Assembly (NCBI GenBank): GCA_964420325.1
Contig: CAYQSU010000054.1
Coordinates: 1 to 24,142 of the forward strand
Direction of reading: 5' to 3'
DNA length: 24,142 nucleotides
From: CAYQSU01 sp964420325
GTDB lineage: Bacteria; Pseudomonadota; Alphaproteobacteria; Rhodospirillales; Defluviicoccaceae
Under the pieces are notes generated by a model, which did no database searches, was not told where the DNA came from, and saw only the letters and a list, made by a program, of their open reading frames with translations. Shown in pieces: positions 21,809 through 24,142 of the stretch (positions are counted from its first letter, which is position 1; each line of letters starts with the position of its first letter). Position numbers and translations under genes: made by a program.

Positions 21809-22504
21809 TCAGGCGCTCACCCGCGGCACGCCCCTGGCCGCCGCCCGCTCCGCGCGCTGCACGGCGGCGACGGTGACCACGGTCATCGCGAGATAGAGGA
21901 ACGCCGCCGCGAGATAGAAGGTGAACGGCTCGCGGGTGAAGCCGACGGCGATCGAGGACTTGCGCATCAGCTCGTCGAGCCCGACCACGGAGACCAGCGA
22001 GGTGTCCTTCAACAGCACCAGGAACAGGTTGCCGAGCCCCGGCAGCGCGATGCGCCAGACCTGCGGCAGGACGATGCGGCGGAAGACGAGCCACCGGCCC
22101 ATGCCGTAGGCGTAGCCGGCCTCGATCTGCCCCCGCGGCACGGCGAGGATGGCGCCGCGGAACACCTCGGTGGCGTAGGCGCCGAATGTGAGGCCGAGGG
22201 CGACGACGCCGGCGGCGAACGGTCCGACCTCGACGAAATCCCGGTGGCCGAACCAACCGGCGGCGGCGGTGAGGCCGCCCGAGGCGCCGAAATAGACGAC
22301 GAGGACGACCAGGAGCTCCGGCAGGCCGCGGACCACCGTGGTGTACGCCTCGGCGGCGGCGCGCACGATGCGAACGTCGGAGAGCTTGGCGGTCGCGCCG
22401 ACAAGACCGAGGACGAGGCCGACGGCGAGCGCCGAGAACGCCAGCGCGAGCGTGACGCCGGCCCCGATCAGGAGCTGGCCTCCGAAGCCGTGGAGGTCGA
22501 TCAT
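21809..22504 (-). CDS. Polar amino-acid ABC transporter permease (HisQ-like)
   Basis: A 231-residue inner-membrane permease, partner of the gene 10 nt downstream. Motifs: VVRGLPELLVVLVVYFGASG, AYATEVFRGAILAVPRGQ, then EAGYAYGMGRWLVFRRIVLP as the EAA coupling loop. The GLPELL form and the glycine-rich loop before the third segment are typical of HisQ rather than HisM. ATG 22504 follows the binding-protein stop by 24 nt; the ribosome site is weak, so translation may be coupled. Confidence 0.92.
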   Translation of the reverse strand: MIDLHGFGGQLLIGAGVTLALAFSALAVGLVLGLVGATAKLSDVRIVRAAAEAYTTVVRGLPELLVVLVVYFGASGGLTAAAGWFGHRDFVEVGPFAAGVVALGLTFGAYATEVFRGAILAVPRGQIEAGYAYGMGRWLVFRRIVLPQVWRIALPGLGNLFLVLLKDTSLVSVVGLDELMRKSSIAVGFTREPFTFYLAAAFLYLAMTVVTVAAVQRAERAAARGVPRVSA

Positions 22505-22528
22505 CCCGCGCCGGCGCCGGCCCGCCGG

Positions 22529-23281
22529 TCAGTAGATGCTGAACGGGAAGTACGTGGCGTTGATCCCTTCGTAGGTGCCGTCGGCGAGGATCTCGGCGAT
22601 CGCCTTGTTGAAGCGGTCGCGGAGCTCGGTGTCGTCCTTGCGCAGCGCGATCGCGATCTGGTCGTCGAGCTTGAGCGGCTCGCCCACGAACGCGAAGCCG
22701 CGGCCCCGGTCGGAGGCGAGCCAGACGTAGCTCGGTCCGAAGTCGGCGAGCACGGCATCGGTGCGGCCGGCGGCGAGATCGAGATAGGCGTTCTCCTGGG
22801 TGTCGTAGAGCTTGATCCGCACCGTGCCGGCGAGGGTGTCCTCGAGATACTGGGCGGCGATGGTCGCCCGCTGGGCGCCGATCGCCTTGCCCTCGAGGTT
22901 CCCGGGATCGAAGCCGGAGCCCTTGCGGGCGACGAAGGCGAGCTTGTTGGAGTAGTAGCGGTCGGTGAACGCCACCGCCCGGCTCCGCTCCTCGGTGATC
23001 GACATGCTGGCGACGATGGCGTCGTACTTCCTCGCCAAGAGCCCGGGGATGATGCCGTCCCAGTCCTGGGCGACGAACTCGCACTCCACCTGCATCTTGT
23101 CGCAGAGCGCCCGGGCGATGTCGATGTCGAAGCCGACCAGCCGGCCCTGGGCGTCGATCTGGTTGAACGGCGGATACGCCCCTTCGGTGCCGATGCGGAT
23201 CTTTTCCGTCGCCGCCGCGGAGACCGCGATCGAAAGGGCGACGGCCGCCGCCGCGATGCCGGTGCTGATGCCTCGTCTCAT
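22529..23281 (-). CDS. Periplasmic amino-acid-binding protein of the ABC importer
   Basis: A 250-residue solute-binding protein of the family-3 (Lys/Arg/Orn/His-type) group. A Sec signal peptide ends about residue 24 (VSAAA/TEK). The mature protein begins IRIGTEGAYPPFNQID and has GFDIDIARALCDKM, DWDGIIPGLLARKYDAIVAS, the SITEERSRAVAFTDRYY cluster, and ends with ADGTYEGINATYFPF. The TEGAYPPF/DIDIA/WDGIIPGL set favours a basic amino acid (arginine, lysine, ornithine or histidine). GGGAGGA lies 6 nt before ATG 23281. It stands between the ATPase and the permeases. Confidence 0.92.
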   Translation of the reverse strand: MRRGISTGIAAAAVALSIAVSAAATEKIRIGTEGAYPPFNQIDAQGRLVGFDIDIARALCDKMQVECEFVAQDWDGIIPGLLARKYDAIVASMSITEERSRAVAFTDRYYSNKLAFVARKGSGFDPGNLEGKAIGAQRATIAAQYLEDTLAGTVRIKLYDTQENAYLDLAAGRTDAVLADFGPSYVWLASDRGRGFAFVGEPLKLDDQIAIALRKDDTELRDRFNKAIAEILADGTYEGINATYFPFSIY

Positions 23282-23322
23282 GGGTGTCCTCCCTTCGCTG
23301 GAATGGGCCTCGCCGCGGTCGC

Positions 23323-24142
23323 CTACAGGTGGCTCGCCAGGAACTGCCGGCAGCGCTCGGTCTCCGGCGCCTGAAAGATCCGTTCGGGCGGCCCCTCCTC
23401 GAGGATGCGGCCGTCATGGAGGAACACCACCCGGGTCGAGACGTCGCGGGCGAACCGCATCTCGTGGGTGACGACGAGCATCGTCCGCCCCTCCTCGGCG
23501 AGCGCCCGCATCACCTGCAACACCTCGCCGACCAGCTCCGGATCGAGGGCCGAGGTCGGCTCGTCGAACAGCATCACGCCGGGCTCCATGGCGAGCGCGC
23601 GGGCGATCGCCGCCCGCTGCTGCTGGCCGCCGGAGAGCTGGCCGGGATAATGATGGCGCTTGTCGGCGATGCCGACCTTGGCCAGCAACGCCTCCGCCCG
23701 CGCCGCCGCCTCGCTCCGTGCGACCTTCAGCACGTGCACCGGCGCCTCGACGACGTTCTCGAGGACGGTGAGGTGGGACCACAGGTTGAAGCTCTGGAAG
23801 ACGAAGCCGATGCGCGCCCTAAGCCGGCTGATCTGGCGCGCATCCGCGGCGACCAGGCCCCGTCCCGGCCTCGACGTCAACCGGATCTCCTCGCCGCCGA
23901 CGCGGATCCGGCCCCGGTCCGGGGACTCCAGGAGGTTGACGCAGCGGAGCAGCGTGCTCTTGCCGGAGCCGCTGGCGCCGATGATCGAAATCACGTCGCC
24001 ATCGGCCGCGGCGAGCGACACCCCCTTCAGGACCTCGAAGGCATCGTAGCGCTTGTGGATGTCCTCGATCTCGAGCGCCGGACCGGCGGATGCTTCTGGT
24101 CGTTCCCTGATCGCCCGTTTCCTCCCCGGCGGTGACGGCCCC
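23323..24142 (-). CDS. Amino-acid ABC transporter ATP-binding protein (5' end beyond window)
   Basis: The frame is open from the right edge to its stop at 23323, at least 272 codons. Motifs: LEIEDIHKRYDAFEVLKGVS, Walker A GASGSGKST, Q-loop VFQSFNLW, signature LSGGQQQR, Walker B VMLFDEPTSALD, and the switch histidine in VTHE. It energises import of polar amino acids with the binding protein 41 nt downstream. No ATG, GTG or TTG lies in frame before the first conserved strand in the visible sequence, so the start is probably outside the window. A GGGGAGGAAA ribosome-like site is followed 6 nt later by ATC, a conceivable but rare start codon. Confidence 0.92.
   Translation of the reverse strand, partial: GPSPPGRKRAIRERPEASAGPALEIEDIHKRYDAFEVLKGVSLAAADGDVISIIGASGSGKSTLLRCVNLLESPDRGRIRVGGEEIRLTSRPGRGLVAADARQISRLRARIGFVFQSFNLWSHLTVLENVVEAPVHVLKVARSEAAARAEALLAKVGIADKRHHYPGQLSGGQQQRAAIARALAMEPGVMLFDEPTSALDPELVGEVLQVMRALAEEGRTMLVVTHEMRFARDVSTRVVFLHDGRILEEGPPERIFQAPETERCRQFLASHL

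Noticed and set aside
21740..23374. 544-aa plus-strand ORF
   Set aside because: Antisense to the permease and binding-protein genes, whose motifs are unambiguous.
1..24142. tRNA, rRNA, CRISPR arrays, insertion sequences, integrases, toxin-antitoxin or known defence genes
   Set aside because: I looked for them on both strands and saw none; composition is even along the window with no sign of a recent island.

Overview
The window is chromosomal DNA of a very GC-rich (about 70% by eye) Gram-negative bacterium, most likely an alphaproteobacterium of the Rhodospirillales/Geminicoccales kind. The clues are a DUF2336 protein, a VPxPA-type C-terminal sorting signal, a STAS-MlaE/MlaD phospholipid-transport operon, a dihydroorotase of the QxH subtype and a perfect TTAA-N7-TTAA (CtrA-type) box. 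I see no tRNA, rRNA, insertion sequence, phage gene or CRISPR array. Most long ORFs opposite the listed genes are GC-driven shadows.

Layout. 1-5026 (minus): DsrE-like protein, nucleoside phosphorylase, ZIP metal transporter (the last two overlap by 4 nt), then a large SAM/class III cyclase/AAA ATPase/TPR regulator cut by the left edge. 5190-6563 (plus): membrane-anchored SGNH-fold protein. 6584-8584 (minus): two tandem secreted paralogues with PEP-CTERM-like tails, the upstream one preceded by an inverted-repeat-rich leader that ends in a T9 run. 9031-12088 (plus): a 97-aa protein, a possible 41-aa ORF, a DUF2336 protein and a PAS-GGDEF diguanylate cyclase, closed by a 13-bp hairpin. 12184-12384 (minus): 66-aa ORF. 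12661-14457 (plus): promoter, DEAD-box RNA helicase and a stand-alone RAM-domain protein. 14474-16164 (minus): lipoprotein, alpha/beta hydrolase and a 141-aa protein; the last has its own near-consensus promoter and CtrA box. 16243-19147 (plus): MlaE-MlaD-lipoprotein operon without its ATPase. 19182-21103 (plus): dihydroorotase and GNAT acetyltransferase, coupled by a TGATG overlap. 21109-24142 (minus): polar amino-acid ABC importer (ATPase, binding protein, two permeases), with the ATPase start outside the window.

How it fits together. Two signalling proteins, a nucleotide cyclase and a diguanylate cyclase, lie near envelope functions: sorted surface proteins, an SGNH protein, outer-membrane lipid transport and amino-acid uptake. 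Most of the window is ordinary core genome. The parts most worth a second look are regulatory (CtrA box, T9 leader, possible leaderless lipoprotein mRNA) or compositional (missing MlaF, divergent sorting tails in a tandem pair, altered GGDEF inhibitory site). I found no convincing new defence or mobile system.
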